From the NCBI GenBank assembly GCA_937921525.1, contig CAKZUM010000527.1, positions 1-6,158 of the forward strand: a DNA stretch of 6,158 bases, read 5' to 3'. The notes under the pieces are model-generated. The model ran no database searches, was not told the DNA's origin, and saw only the letters and a program-made list of their open reading frames with translations. Positions 1 through 6,050 of this stretch are shown in pieces. Every line of letters starts with the position of its first letter. The first letter of the stretch is position 1. This DNA comes from an uncultured Saprospiraceae bacterium. Lineage in GTDB: Bacteria; Bacteroidota; Bacteroidia; Chitinophagales; Saprospiraceae. Both the position numbers and the translations under genes were made by a program.

Positions 1-7
1 TTTGACA

Positions 8-565
8 ATGAAACAAATAGCAATAGATATGGATGAAGTCATCGCTCATCCTAACCAACGATTTATAGACTGGTACGAGAGAGATACAGGTATCAGAGTA
101 GAAGAGTCCGAACTCTTTCGGACAGGGAAGAAATTCTATCAATATTTAGGTCAGGAATTTGCTGGAAATATTAGAGGTTATCTTTTTGAGAAAGGTTTTT
201 TTAAAGATTTACCAATCATGGAAGATAGTGTAGAAGTTGTTAAATGGCTAGACCAACACTATGAAATTTTCTTTGTGACCTCTGCAATGGAATTTAAAAA
301 TTCAATGGAAGATAAGTATGATTGGCTACAGAAGCATTTCCCCTTCATCTCTTGGAAACAATATGTCTTTTGCGGTAGAAAAGATATGATTAGCACGGAC
401 TATCTAATTGACGACCATGTAAGCAATTTAGAGACTTTTAAAGGGCGTGGAGTCTTGTACCATGCACCGCATAATTTAGACAATAAAAAGTATACTAGAG
501 TGAGAAATTGGAAAGAGGTAAGAACTTTTTTCGAAGGAGAGTTGAGGGACCAGAAGATTGTTTGA
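8..565 (+). CDS. 5'(3')-deoxyribonucleotidase-like HAD phosphatase
   Basis: This is a 185-residue cytosolic protein that resembles the NT5C family (5' nucleotidase, deoxy, cytosolic type C), which dephosphorylates nucleoside monophosphates, mainly deoxyribonucleotides. HAD motifs are visible in order: motif I IDMDEV with nucleophile D7 and acid/base D9, motif II FVTSAM with T91/S92, a motif III lysine in GRKD (K125), and motif IV YLIDDH with D135/D136. The segment between motifs I and II (about 20-75) is the expected cap. I chose the ATG at 8 because the catalytic IDMDEV then falls at the usual distance from the N terminus; a TTG at 2 is also in frame, and the window edge hides any ribosome binding site. 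The last codons and the stop lie inside an octamer-repeat hairpin that begins at 556, so the C-terminal residues may be repeat-derived. Substrate preference cannot be read from the sequence. Confidence 0.85.
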   Translation: MKQIAIDMDEVIAHPNQRFIDWYERDTGIRVEESELFRTGKKFYQYLGQEFAGNIRGYLFEKGFFKDLPIMEDSVEVVKWLDQHYEIFFVTSAMEFKNSMEDKYDWLQKHFPFISWKQYVFCGRKDMISTDYLIDDHVSNLETFKGRGVLYHAPHNLDNKKYTRVRNWKEVRTFFEGELRDQKIV

Positions 566-634
566 TTGTCTGATTGCTCGATTGTTTACGGAACATAGCG
601 TAACGTGAACAATCAAGCAATCAAACAGTCAAAC
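556..634. repeat. Octamer-repeat hairpin between convergent genes
   Basis: Two 31-nt arms (560-590 and 604-634) are inverted copies matching at 27 of 31 positions; all four differences are transitions, some of which still allow G-U pairs. The loop is 13 nt (591-603). Each arm is itself periodic: GATTG occurs at 556, 564, 572 and 580, and CAATC or CAGTC at 610, 618 and 626, exactly 8 nt apart. A nested alternative stem, ttacg (586-590) with cgtaa (599-603), is also possible. The element lies between two convergent genes, so it could end transcription from both sides, but no long U-tract follows either arm. It may instead be a dispersed repeat of the REP/MITE type. The structure is seen directly; the function is inferred. 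Confidence 0.85.
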
Positions 635-647
635 CATTTTCAACATC

Positions 648-1502
648 TTACATCTTCATCCACTTAGCGATAGAATCGTTGTTCATTTTGATGTAATCTG
701 CATTACCTGCAGCAGTTGCTAACTCTAAAGATTTTTTAGCAGCAGCAATCGCATCTTTATGTCTTCCCATAGCAGCAAGAACTAAAGATTCTTTACGCAC
801 TTGCCAAAATTTAGGAGAATCTGTTTGTGTTGCTTTTTGAATCCACATTAAAGCCTTTTCCATATCCTTACCTGAATCGAAGTAGTAAGAACCCGCAGTG
901 TAATAATCACCAGCAGTAGGACCAGCTAATACTTTGTCAATAGCTGCCATTACTACTTCATCCACAGCAGTTTCTAATTTCAATGTAGCTACTGTTTTTC
1001 CCCAAATAAACTCTAGATCAGCAGAATTGCTAGTCAAGTTATCCGTTCCAATCATAAATGTCTCTACTGCAAAAGGTAATTTTGATACTGTTGCAGTGGC
1101 AGTAGCAGCAGGTGTTTTGTCAACATAGCTACTCCAGCTACCAGATTCATACGGATGAAATTGTACAGACCAAGAGTTAGCACTTGGCACAGTAAGAACA
1201 CCATAAGCACCTTTTTTCAAAGCAACACCACTTACTGTTACATCATCACTAAAAGTTATTTTTGTAACAGCATTTGCTCCTGTTCTCCATACTTTACCAA
1301 ATGGTACTAAACCATCTGCAGCAAAGATTTTCCGCTTTTTCATGCTTGGACGAGAGTATTCTATTGTTACTTCTGTAAGACCTACTGTTTGTGTCACTTT
1401 AGATGCTGGACTTGCAGAAGGTGTTTTAATCTGTGCTTGCGCATCTACTGCAAAAAATGCTACTAACGCAAACATTGATAGGATTGATAATAATTGCTTC
1501 AT
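648..1502 (-). CDS. Exported DUF2911 family protein with TPR-like C-terminal part
   Basis: This 284-residue protein is probably exported to the periplasm. Residues 1-23 form a signal peptide: MKQ, a hydrophobic stretch, then VDAQA before Q24, suggesting signal peptidase I cleavage. The DUF2911 domain follows (about 25-175), with its characteristic EYSRPSMKKRKIF (49-60) and VPFGKVWRTGANAVTKITFS (66-85). The C-terminal part (about 195-280) is helical and resembles one or two TPR-like repeats. DUF2911 is common in Bacteroidota and I know of no established function. The reading frame is open further upstream to a TTG at 1550, but that codon sits inside the promoter -7 box, and only the ATG at 1502 puts the signal peptide at the N terminus. 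No strong Shine-Dalgarno sequence precedes it. The gene is probably monocistronic. Confidence 0.88.
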   Translation of the reverse strand: MKQLLSILSMFALVAFFAVDAQAQIKTPSASPASKVTQTVGLTEVTIEYSRPSMKKRKIFAADGLVPFGKVWRTGANAVTKITFSDDVTVSGVALKKGAYGVLTVPSANSWSVQFHPYESGSWSSYVDKTPAATATATVSKLPFAVETFMIGTDNLTSNSADLEFIWGKTVATLKLETAVDEVVMAAIDKVLAGPTAGDYYTAGSYYFDSGKDMEKALMWIQKATQTDSPKFWQVRKESLVLAAMGRHKDAIAAAKKSLELATAAGNADYIKMNNDSIAKWMKM

Positions 1503-1547
1503 ATTTACTTTAAAATTTGATTTTATTGAAAAAATATTTTTAAAATG

Positions 1548-1576
1548 CAAATATACAATATATGGACTATTGTCAA
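1548..1576 (-). promoter_or_regulatory. Bacteroidota-type promoter for the DUF2911 gene
   Basis: Read on the minus strand, TTGACA (1576-1571) is followed after 15 nt by TATATTTG (1555-1548), matching the Bacteroidota -7 consensus TAnnTTTG exactly. Counted from the TTG of the -33 element, 18 nt separate the two, within the usual range. Transcription would begin near 1541, giving a leader of about 40 nt before the ATG at 1502. Confidence 0.7.
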
Positions 1577-1637
1577 TGAAATTGTTTAAGAATGTAGCCT
1601 AAAATTAGTTGTAAATACTTGATTGTCAGGAAGCAGT

Positions 1638-1677
1638 CTTTTAGATTTTGGTTTCCTTAGTTAACAAAATCTAAAAG
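1638..1677. repeat. Perfect 13-bp inverted repeat, possible terminator-like hairpin
   Basis: cttttagattttg (1638-1650) and caaaatctaaaag (1665-1677) are perfect inverse complements around a 14-nt loop. It is upstream of the DUF2911 promoter on one strand and about 250 bp upstream of the transporter on the other, so it does not sit at the end of any gene seen here. Its role is unknown. Confidence 0.7.
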
Positions 1678-1784
1678 TTTAAATCATTGAAAATCAATGC
1701 CTTGCCAACAAATTAGCTATATATTTTCAAACAATTTCAATAGATAAAATCTTAGATCTTTGATCTAAATAGAGACAAAATGAA

Positions 1785-1865
1785 TAGACTTGTTCATAAA
1801 TAAGAATTGATTATATGAAAATTAGATTTTTTCTTATACCAACTTGTTATTTGTGAACAAGTCTA
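1785..1865. repeat. Inverted-repeat element of 81 bp, possible MITE remnant
   Basis: A 19-nt arm starting tagacttgttca (1785-1803) is repeated inversely at 1847-1865 with one difference, which could form a U-G pair. The interior is 43 AT-rich nt without coding capacity. If the ends are taken as gacttgttc at 1787 and gaacaagtc at 1863, a TA flanks both sides, as expected for a TA target duplication. TA is its own complement, however, so it may simply be part of the palindrome. A small non-autonomous transposable element or a regulatory hairpin are both possible. Confidence 0.6.
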
Positions 1866-1933
1866 ATAGTTAGTTAAATGATTAATACGTTAATTCTTAT
1901 TTTGGTTCTAAAATCTTAAAATCAATCAAAATA

Positions 1934-2857
1934 TTGTCAGGAAAACAGACTTTCTTACGCTACAAAGGAATCTTCCTAATATTAACCGCTACCTTTTTAT
2001 GGGGTATTGGTGGAACATTAGCTAAATACCTCTTTTTAGCAGGTATTGAACCGACCGATTTAGTACAAGCTCGACTTACCTATTCTCTCTTGTTATTAGG
2101 TTTTATATTAATCTGTTTTAATAAAAGAGCATTTCAAATTGAGTTAAAAGATATTGGCTATTTTTTAGTCTTAGGTGTTTTCGGATTGGCAATTTTACAG
2201 TTCACTTATTTCTATGCGATCAATAAGATTGATGTTGGTATAGCCGTCACTATTCAGTATACCGCCCCTTCTATGATACTAGTTTATCAGCTACTATTTT
2301 CAAAGAAGAAAGCGACGTTCATTACATTTCTTGCTATTGGACTCGCATTAGTAGGTTGCTATTTCGTTGTTGGTGTGAACCAGTCGGCAATAGAAGGATT
2401 GAATTGGGAAGGAGTGATTGCGGCTATTATCTCTGCAATCACTTTTGCCTTTTATACCGTTTATAGCAAAAAGGGCCTCGCTAAATATGGTGCTTGGACG
2501 GTCTTTTTCTATGTTTTACTAATTGCCTCTATATTTTGGAATATCATTCATCCGCCTTTAGCTTTAGTTGGAAAAGGTTATAGCTATCCTACTTGGGGAC
2601 TTATTTTTTCCATTGCACTTGTTAGTACTTTGATACCCTTTGGTTTATTCTATGTAGGCCTCGAATCATTAGAACCTGTAGTCGCTACGATAACTTCTAC
2701 TATGGAGCCTATTTTTGCGATCATCATTGCCTTTTTAGTGCTTGGAGAAAAATTGGATTGGTTGCAGATTCTTGGGGGGGTGTTGATTGTTCTGTCTGTG
2801 GTAGCTATGGCGCTGTTTGATAAGAAAAAGAAAGTAAATAAAATCTATACCGAATAA
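1934..2857 (+). CDS. EamA/DMT-family inner-membrane transporter
   Basis: This is a 307-residue integral membrane protein of the drug/metabolite transporter superfamily, with two EamA repeats (about 12-146 and 158-294) giving around ten membrane segments. The second repeat carries the familiar end signature: TSTMEPIFAIIIAFLVLGEK (254-273), followed by a final hydrophobic helix (278-295) and a lysine-rich cytosolic tail. Family members usually export amino acids or other small metabolites; the substrate cannot be predicted. The start is a TTG: the frame is open back to a stop at 1883 but contains no ATG or GTG there, and the next in-frame ATG is about 113 codons downstream, past several helices. 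No clear ribosome binding site is visible, so the start is uncertain. The 3' end overlaps the convergent methyltransferase gene by 13 bp. Confidence 0.85.
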   Translation: MSGKQTFLRYKGIFLILTATFLWGIGGTLAKYLFLAGIEPTDLVQARLTYSLLLLGFILICFNKRAFQIELKDIGYFLVLGVFGLAILQFTYFYAINKIDVGIAVTIQYTAPSMILVYQLLFSKKKATFITFLAIGLALVGCYFVVGVNQSAIEGLNWEGVIAAIISAITFAFYTVYSKKGLAKYGAWTVFFYVLLIASIFWNIIHPPLALVGKGYSYPTWGLIFSIALVSTLIPFGLFYVGLESLEPVVATITSTMEPIFAIIIAFLVLGEKLDWLQILGGVLIVLSVVAMALFDKKKKVNKIYTE

Positions 2858-3723
2858 TTTAGTAGTAAGCGATCAGATACTAATTCTGTCTCTAAGGTTT
2901 GCCCCTCCATCTGAAATCTTCTTAGCATCGATTTTCCGACACTAACAAAAATCTCTTCTTCGAAAAGATTCTCTGGAATTGGTAAATTACACAAATAATT
3001 ACCTGATTTCTTTTTACCATCAATGCTAAGTGCAACCCTTACTCCTTTATCCTTAGCTTCTTGAATCTTACCAAATAATTCAATGAGTTTAAAATCTTGT
3101 GCTCCATAGAGTATGCTTTGACTATGACTATAAGGTGGGTCACAATAAATAAGATCACCTTCCTTTGCCATATCAAAAGCATCTTTATAGTCAAGCGTAT
3201 GAAAATTAACATTCCTTAATCTAGTATTCCATTCTTTAACTCTTTTTATAAAAGTATTAACTGGAATTGGCGTATGTACTCCACATGGTGTACTCATATA
3301 ACCATCAGACTTTCGGAATCTGATAATACCTCCATAACAAGAGCGAGTTAAGTACAAAAAATCTGCGCCATTATGTTTTGTATTAAAAGATGCTTTGACA
3401 TCTTCATATACAACCTTCTTATCTTCATTTTCTAATCTATTCCTCCGATCCGCATACCATTCTATTAAACCTTTAGGATCAGTTTGAAGTTTCTTCCAAA
3501 TTTCTATCAATGGCTCAAAGGCATCAGAACCTACTCCTTTAGAAGGAGAGACTGTAGCTATGACGGCACCACTTCCAATAAAAGGTTCATAAAATGTATT
3601 AAATTTTGTAGGAAAAAATCTAGCTATTTCTGCAGCGAACCTTTGTTTATTCCCAACCCATTTCAATAACTGAGATTTTGGAGGAGTATAAGTAGCGAAT
3701 TTACTATCTAATGATAATTGCAT
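2845..3723 (-). CDS. Type II adenine-N6 DNA methyltransferase (D12/Dam class)
   Basis: This 292-residue cytosolic enzyme should transfer a methyl group from S-adenosylmethionine to adenine N6 in a specific DNA site. Motif order is that of the alpha (D12, Dam-like) class: motif X LLKWVGNKQRF (19-29), motif I FYEPFIGSGAV (44-54), an acidic motif II around D67, a target-recognition region in the middle (about 75-185, with the distinctive segment SCYGGIIRFRKSDGYMSTPC at 128-147), then catalytic motif IV DPPY (195-198). Length and motifs are complete. It is divergent from a controller-like gene and a nuclease gene, so it is best read as the protective half of a restriction-modification system. An orphan Dam-type methylase is less likely in this setting. 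Its start (3723) is the only ATG before motif X. A weak -7-like TTACTTTG lies at 3747-3740. The target sequence is unknown. Confidence 0.9.
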   Translation of the reverse strand: MQLSLDSKFATYTPPKSQLLKWVGNKQRFAAEIARFFPTKFNTFYEPFIGSGAVIATVSPSKGVGSDAFEPLIEIWKKLQTDPKGLIEWYADRRNRLENEDKKVVYEDVKASFNTKHNGADFLYLTRSCYGGIIRFRKSDGYMSTPCGVHTPIPVNTFIKRVKEWNTRLRNVNFHTLDYKDAFDMAKEGDLIYCDPPYSHSQSILYGAQDFKLIELFGKIQEAKDKGVRVALSIDGKKKSGNYLCNLPIPENLFEEEIFVSVGKSMLRRFQMEGQTLETELVSDRLLLNYSV

Positions 3724-3739
3724 ATTTAAATATTTCTGG

Positions 3740-3747
3740 CAAAGTAA
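3740..3747 (-). promoter_or_regulatory. Candidate -7 box for the methyltransferase gene
   Basis: Read on the minus strand, TTACTTTG matches TAnnTTTG at five of six fixed positions and lies 16 nt before the ATG. No clear -33 TTG accompanies it. The palindrome at 3764-3793 falls where the -33 region would be, so binding there could affect this promoter. Confidence 0.3.
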
Positions 3748-3763
3748 AACAAACTATGCTAAT

Positions 3764-3793
3764 ATCCTAATATGGTATATCCCAAATTAGGAT
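3764..3793. promoter_or_regulatory. Probable controller-protein operator, 30-nt imperfect palindrome
   Basis: Thirteen of fifteen symmetric base pairs match around a centre at 3778/3779. The outer arms are atcctaat (3764-3771) and attaggat (3786-3793), and the inner arms are tgg (3773-3775) and cca (3782-3784) around a TATA-like core at 3777-3780. It lies between the divergent methyltransferase and Xre-type genes, where controller (C) proteins of type II systems bind to regulate themselves and the nuclease. Assignment to this particular protein is inference. Confidence 0.6.
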
Positions 3794-3807
3794 TTATTTT
3801 TACATAT

Positions 3808-4062
3808 ATGAATAGAAGTTTAAATAGCAAAGAACATAAGGTTCTCCTAAAAACTCTCTATAGTCTAAGAGTAGGAGTAGGATTAAGACAAATTGATCTA
3901 GCAAAGAAGCTTGATGTACCTCAATCTTTTATATCAAAGATTGAAAATGGTGAGAGAAAAATAAATCTCATCGAGCTAAAATACATAGTCGAAGCTATGG
4001 ACTCTAATTTAAATGATTTCATAACAGAATTTGAAAAAAACTTGAATGCTACCAAATCCTAA
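3808..4062 (+). CDS. Xre-type HTH regulator, likely C (controller) protein of the R-M system
   Basis: This is an 84-residue single-domain DNA-binding protein of the Cro/CI (HTH_3) type. The helix-turn-helix runs from about L26 to I52 (LRQIDLAKKL, then VPQSFISKIENGERKI), followed by helices that would form the dimer interface. Length and domain match C proteins of type II restriction-modification systems, which delay nuclease expression after entry into a new host. An ATG at 3772 would add 12 residues, but it lies inside the probable operator and the extension has no counterpart in typical C proteins, so I prefer 3808. A TATTTTTA sequence at 3795-3802 is a weak -7 candidate that would give an almost leaderless message. 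The gene overlaps the nuclease gene by 17 bp in another frame, implying cotranscription and perhaps coupled translation. All four arginine codons are AGA. Confidence 0.8.
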   Translation: MNRSLNSKEHKVLLKTLYSLRVGVGLRQIDLAKKLDVPQSFISKIENGERKINLIELKYIVEAMDSNLNDFITEFEKNLNATKS

Positions 4063-4906
4063 GTATTTAAATGAGAGTAAAGAATTTTGGGCGAATGTAA
4101 AGCTCCTCAATCAAAGAATTGGATATGTAAGAAGAAAATCAAAAAAAAGACCAATAAGTGGTTTTACCATTCCAGAACCAGCGGAAATTGTTAAAAAGTT
4201 TTCAGAGTTTGGGATAGACCCTTCAAAGTTAGTAATTGAAGATCAGTTGACATTATTTGGAGAAAAGATTGCTAACTACATGAAAACGAGAGGCGACATG
4301 CTAACTAAAATTGTTGAACCTAACTTAATGGATCAACCAGAAGCTAAGAAACTGTTTAACAAGTTAAAGAAACAATTAAAACCTAATTGTTTGTTGCCTA
4401 CTAATAAGCAAAAAGGTAATAAAAAAGATTATGCCTACTTAACATGTATGGTAAACATGTTAATCGAAAAAGAAATAGGGTCACTCCAATGTGACTATGA
4501 CCCTAGATTGATTACAACAATTACAGAAAATAACTTTCCAAAAATGTCTCTTTCAAGAAGAGTTGATGGGGCATATCCAAGTGCAATTAATCCCGAGGCG
4601 ATCTGGGAAATTAAAGAATACTATTATACAACTACATTTGGAAGTAGAGTAGCAGACGGAGTTTATGAAACACAACTAGACGGTTGGGAATTAAAAGAAG
4701 CTTCCAGAGAATTAAATATTGAGATAGATCATATTCTAATTATAGACTCTCATTATACATGGTGGGGAATGGGCAAATCTTATTTGTGTCGACTAGTGGA
4801 TATTCTTCATATGGGGTTAGTAAAAGAAATAATTTTTGGAAAGGAAGTTGTTACTAGAATTCCTGCAATCGCTAAAAATTGGGTAAGAAATAATAAATCG
4901 AAGTAG
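4046..4906 (+). CDS. Probable type II restriction endonuclease (PD-(D/E)xK)
   Basis: This is a 286-residue protein I cannot place in a named subfamily. Its position after a controller-like gene and divergent from an adenine methyltransferase makes it the expected nuclease. A PD-(D/E)xK-type active site is visible: D174 in RRVDG, then E188 and K190 in WEIK, which would bind the metal and cut the phosphodiester. The conserved-looking segment TTFGSRVADGVYETQLDG (196-213) follows directly. The C-terminal part alternates strands and helices (ILIID 230-234, tryptophans at 239-240, LVDIL 250-254), compatible with the rest of the nuclease core. The N-terminal 130 residues are lysine-rich and helical, perhaps for DNA recognition. 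There is no membrane segment or signal peptide. Twelve of 13 arginine codons are AGA, more skewed than in neighbouring genes. Cleavage activity and recognition site are inference. Confidence 0.7.
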   Translation: MLPNPKYLNESKEFWANVKLLNQRIGYVRRKSKKRPISGFTIPEPAEIVKKFSEFGIDPSKLVIEDQLTLFGEKIANYMKTRGDMLTKIVEPNLMDQPEAKKLFNKLKKQLKPNCLLPTNKQKGNKKDYAYLTCMVNMLIEKEIGSLQCDYDPRLITTITENNFPKMSLSRRVDGAYPSAINPEAIWEIKEYYYTTTFGSRVADGVYETQLDGWELKEASRELNIEIDHILIIDSHYTWWGMGKSYLCRLVDILHMGLVKEIIFGKEVVTRIPAIAKNWVRNNKSK

Positions 4907-4930
4907 ACTTAAGAAACGAAAATTATATTA

Positions 4931-4958
4931 AAAATTAAACAAGTTGTTCCAAACAACT
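4931..4958 (-). terminator. Weak terminator-like hairpin at the end of the glycosyltransferase gene
   Basis: On the minus strand a 7-bp stem (agttgtt 4942-4948 with aacaact 4952-4958, 3-nt loop) overlaps the last codons and is followed by a T-rich run into the intergenic gap. The stem is AT-rich and the T-run interrupted, so the call is tentative. The gap shared with the convergent nuclease gene is only 28 bp. Confidence 0.3.
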
Positions 4959-6032
4959 CCTATAAATATCATAAGTTTTCCTAGCCGTCTCTACCTTATC
5001 AAAAGACTGCACCACCACCTTCCCATTTTCAATAAACTTACCTGCCAATTCTTCTTGAGATAAAACAGTCGTTACATATTTAGCTAATAAACCACTATCC
5101 CCTACAGGTGCTAACAGTCCATTGTATTGATGCCTAATTATTTCTGGAATACCTCCAGCATTGGTGGCTACTACAGGCACTCCACAAGCCAAAGCATCTA
5201 ATGCGGAAGTACCTAAACCTTCTTCTTTACTAGTGAATAAAAAGACATCTACTTCTGGTAAAATCTCAGGTATATCTTTTCGAAATCCGATTAAACTAAT
5301 AAATGAACGAAGGTCCTTTTCATTGATATAATTTTGAATTGCTGCTCCTTCCCCACCATCCGCACCTATGATGAAGAAATGAAGATGCTGATTTTTTTTT
5401 AACAAAATAGCGGCAGTATCTACAAAGGTATAGTAGTCTTTATGAGGAGCGATGGCTGCCACATTAGCAATGATAGTAGTCGTATCAGGTATACTAAATT
5501 CTCCTCTTAAAATCCCCGTATTCTTATGTTGAAATTTTGATAAATCAATACCGCTATGTACTACTTTCAACTTTGTTTGATCTAGAATAGCAGGGGATAG
5601 GATTGCCTGCACTTTATGAGAAACAGATATGATTTTTTTAACGGAAGGATGGTTGTATTTTTTTTTAGAAAGCAGACTATCCTTTACAGGAAAGTCAACT
5701 CTTCTGCTTAATACATAGGGAGTTGGATTGCCTATCAGAGCACTCATATAAGCAAAGGTATGGCTATGTGAGTCATGCAAGTGAACTAAGTCTACGCTCA
5801 GTTGACTACATGTTTTTTTTAGCTGAAAACCAATAAAAGGATTAACAGAAAAACCTTTCCAGTAGGTAAAGTGAGGCCAATTATGGAACAAACAATGAGC
5901 TGCTAGTTCGCTTCCGCTTCTACAAAAAATCCATTGCTGAATACCTAGTTTTTCTAATTCCTCAAATAGATAAGCTATTTGTTGCTCTCCTCCTCGCCAA
6001 GTCTGTGCAGATGAAAAATGAAGTACTTTCAT
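4935..6032 (-). CDS. GT4-family glycosyltransferase (GT-B fold)
   Basis: This 365-residue cytosolic or membrane-associated enzyme should transfer a sugar from a nucleotide-sugar donor to a glycan or lipid acceptor. The N-terminal half has the acceptor-side glycine loop (GGEQQ, 14-18) and HDSHSH (86-91). The C-terminal Glycos_transf_1 domain begins near 180, after VVHSGID (157-163), and includes the H197-K198 pair and the donor-binding region EEGLGTSALDALACGVPVVA (270-289) followed by NAGGIPEI. The usual E-x7-E pair reads E271-x7-D279, a variation I believe is common in this subfamily. Length is normal and there is no transmembrane helix. It begins 18 bp after the stop of an mltG-like gene on the same strand, so the two are probably cotranscribed. 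Sugar and acceptor cannot be predicted; surface polysaccharide is a reasonable guess. Confidence 0.88.
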   Translation of the reverse strand: MKVLHFSSAQTWRGGEQQIAYLFEELEKLGIQQWIFCRSGSELAAHCLFHNWPHFTYWKGFSVNPFIGFQLKKTCSQLSVDLVHLHDSHSHTFAYMSALIGNPTPYVLSRRVDFPVKDSLLSKKKYNHPSVKKIISVSHKVQAILSPAILDQTKLKVVHSGIDLSKFQHKNTGILRGEFSIPDTTTIIANVAAIAPHKDYYTFVDTAAILLKKNQHLHFFIIGADGGEGAAIQNYINEKDLRSFISLIGFRKDIPEILPEVDVFLFTSKEEGLGTSALDALACGVPVVATNAGGIPEIIRHQYNGLLAPVGDSGLLAKYVTTVLSQEELAGKFIENGKVVVQSFDKVETARKTYDIYRSCLEQLV

Positions 6033-6050
6033 ATTCTTTGGAATGGTCTC

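Larger units (their letters stand above)
1577..1933. other. AT-rich intergenic region with clustered inverted repeats
   Basis: I find no convincing gene or tRNA in this stretch between two divergent genes. It holds four separate inverted repeats: 1638-1677, 1685-1699 (cattga/tcaatg, 3-nt loop), 1752-1768 (ttagatc/gatctaa, 3-nt loop) and 1785-1865. There is also an 11-nt direct repeat, attgtcaggaa, at 1622-1632 and 1933-1943. The transporter's promoter should lie here, but I could not find a clear TAnnTTTG box; TATTTTGG near 1899 is only a partial match. Confidence 0.6.

Noticed and set aside
556..634. CRISPR array
   Set aside because: The repeats are 8 nt with no spacers and are arranged as two inverted arms, and no cas gene is nearby.
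934..1128. 64-codon open frame on the plus strand inside the DUF2911 gene
   Set aside because: It is antisense to a clear DUF2911 coding region, has low-complexity composition and resembles no family.
1503..1550. Longer DUF2911 protein starting at the TTG at 1550
   Set aside because: The TTG lies in the -7 promoter box and the extra 16 residues would precede a canonical signal peptide.
1342..1602. 86-codon open frame on the plus strand across the DUF2911 5' end
   Set aside because: It is antisense to the signal peptide and promoter of the DUF2911 gene and has no recognisable domain.
2774..2780. Run of seven G in the transporter gene, as a phase-variable tract
   Set aside because: The run is short, the frame is intact through it, and it encodes ordinary glycine and valine of a conserved EamA helix.
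3484..3669. 61-codon open frame on the plus strand inside the methyltransferase gene
   Set aside because: It is antisense to conserved motifs X and I of the methyltransferase and shows no features of its own.
3772..3807. Twelve-codon N-terminal extension of the controller protein from the ATG at 3772
   Set aside because: The ATG is within the palindromic operator, the extension is not typical of C proteins, and the ATG at 3808 gives a normal length.
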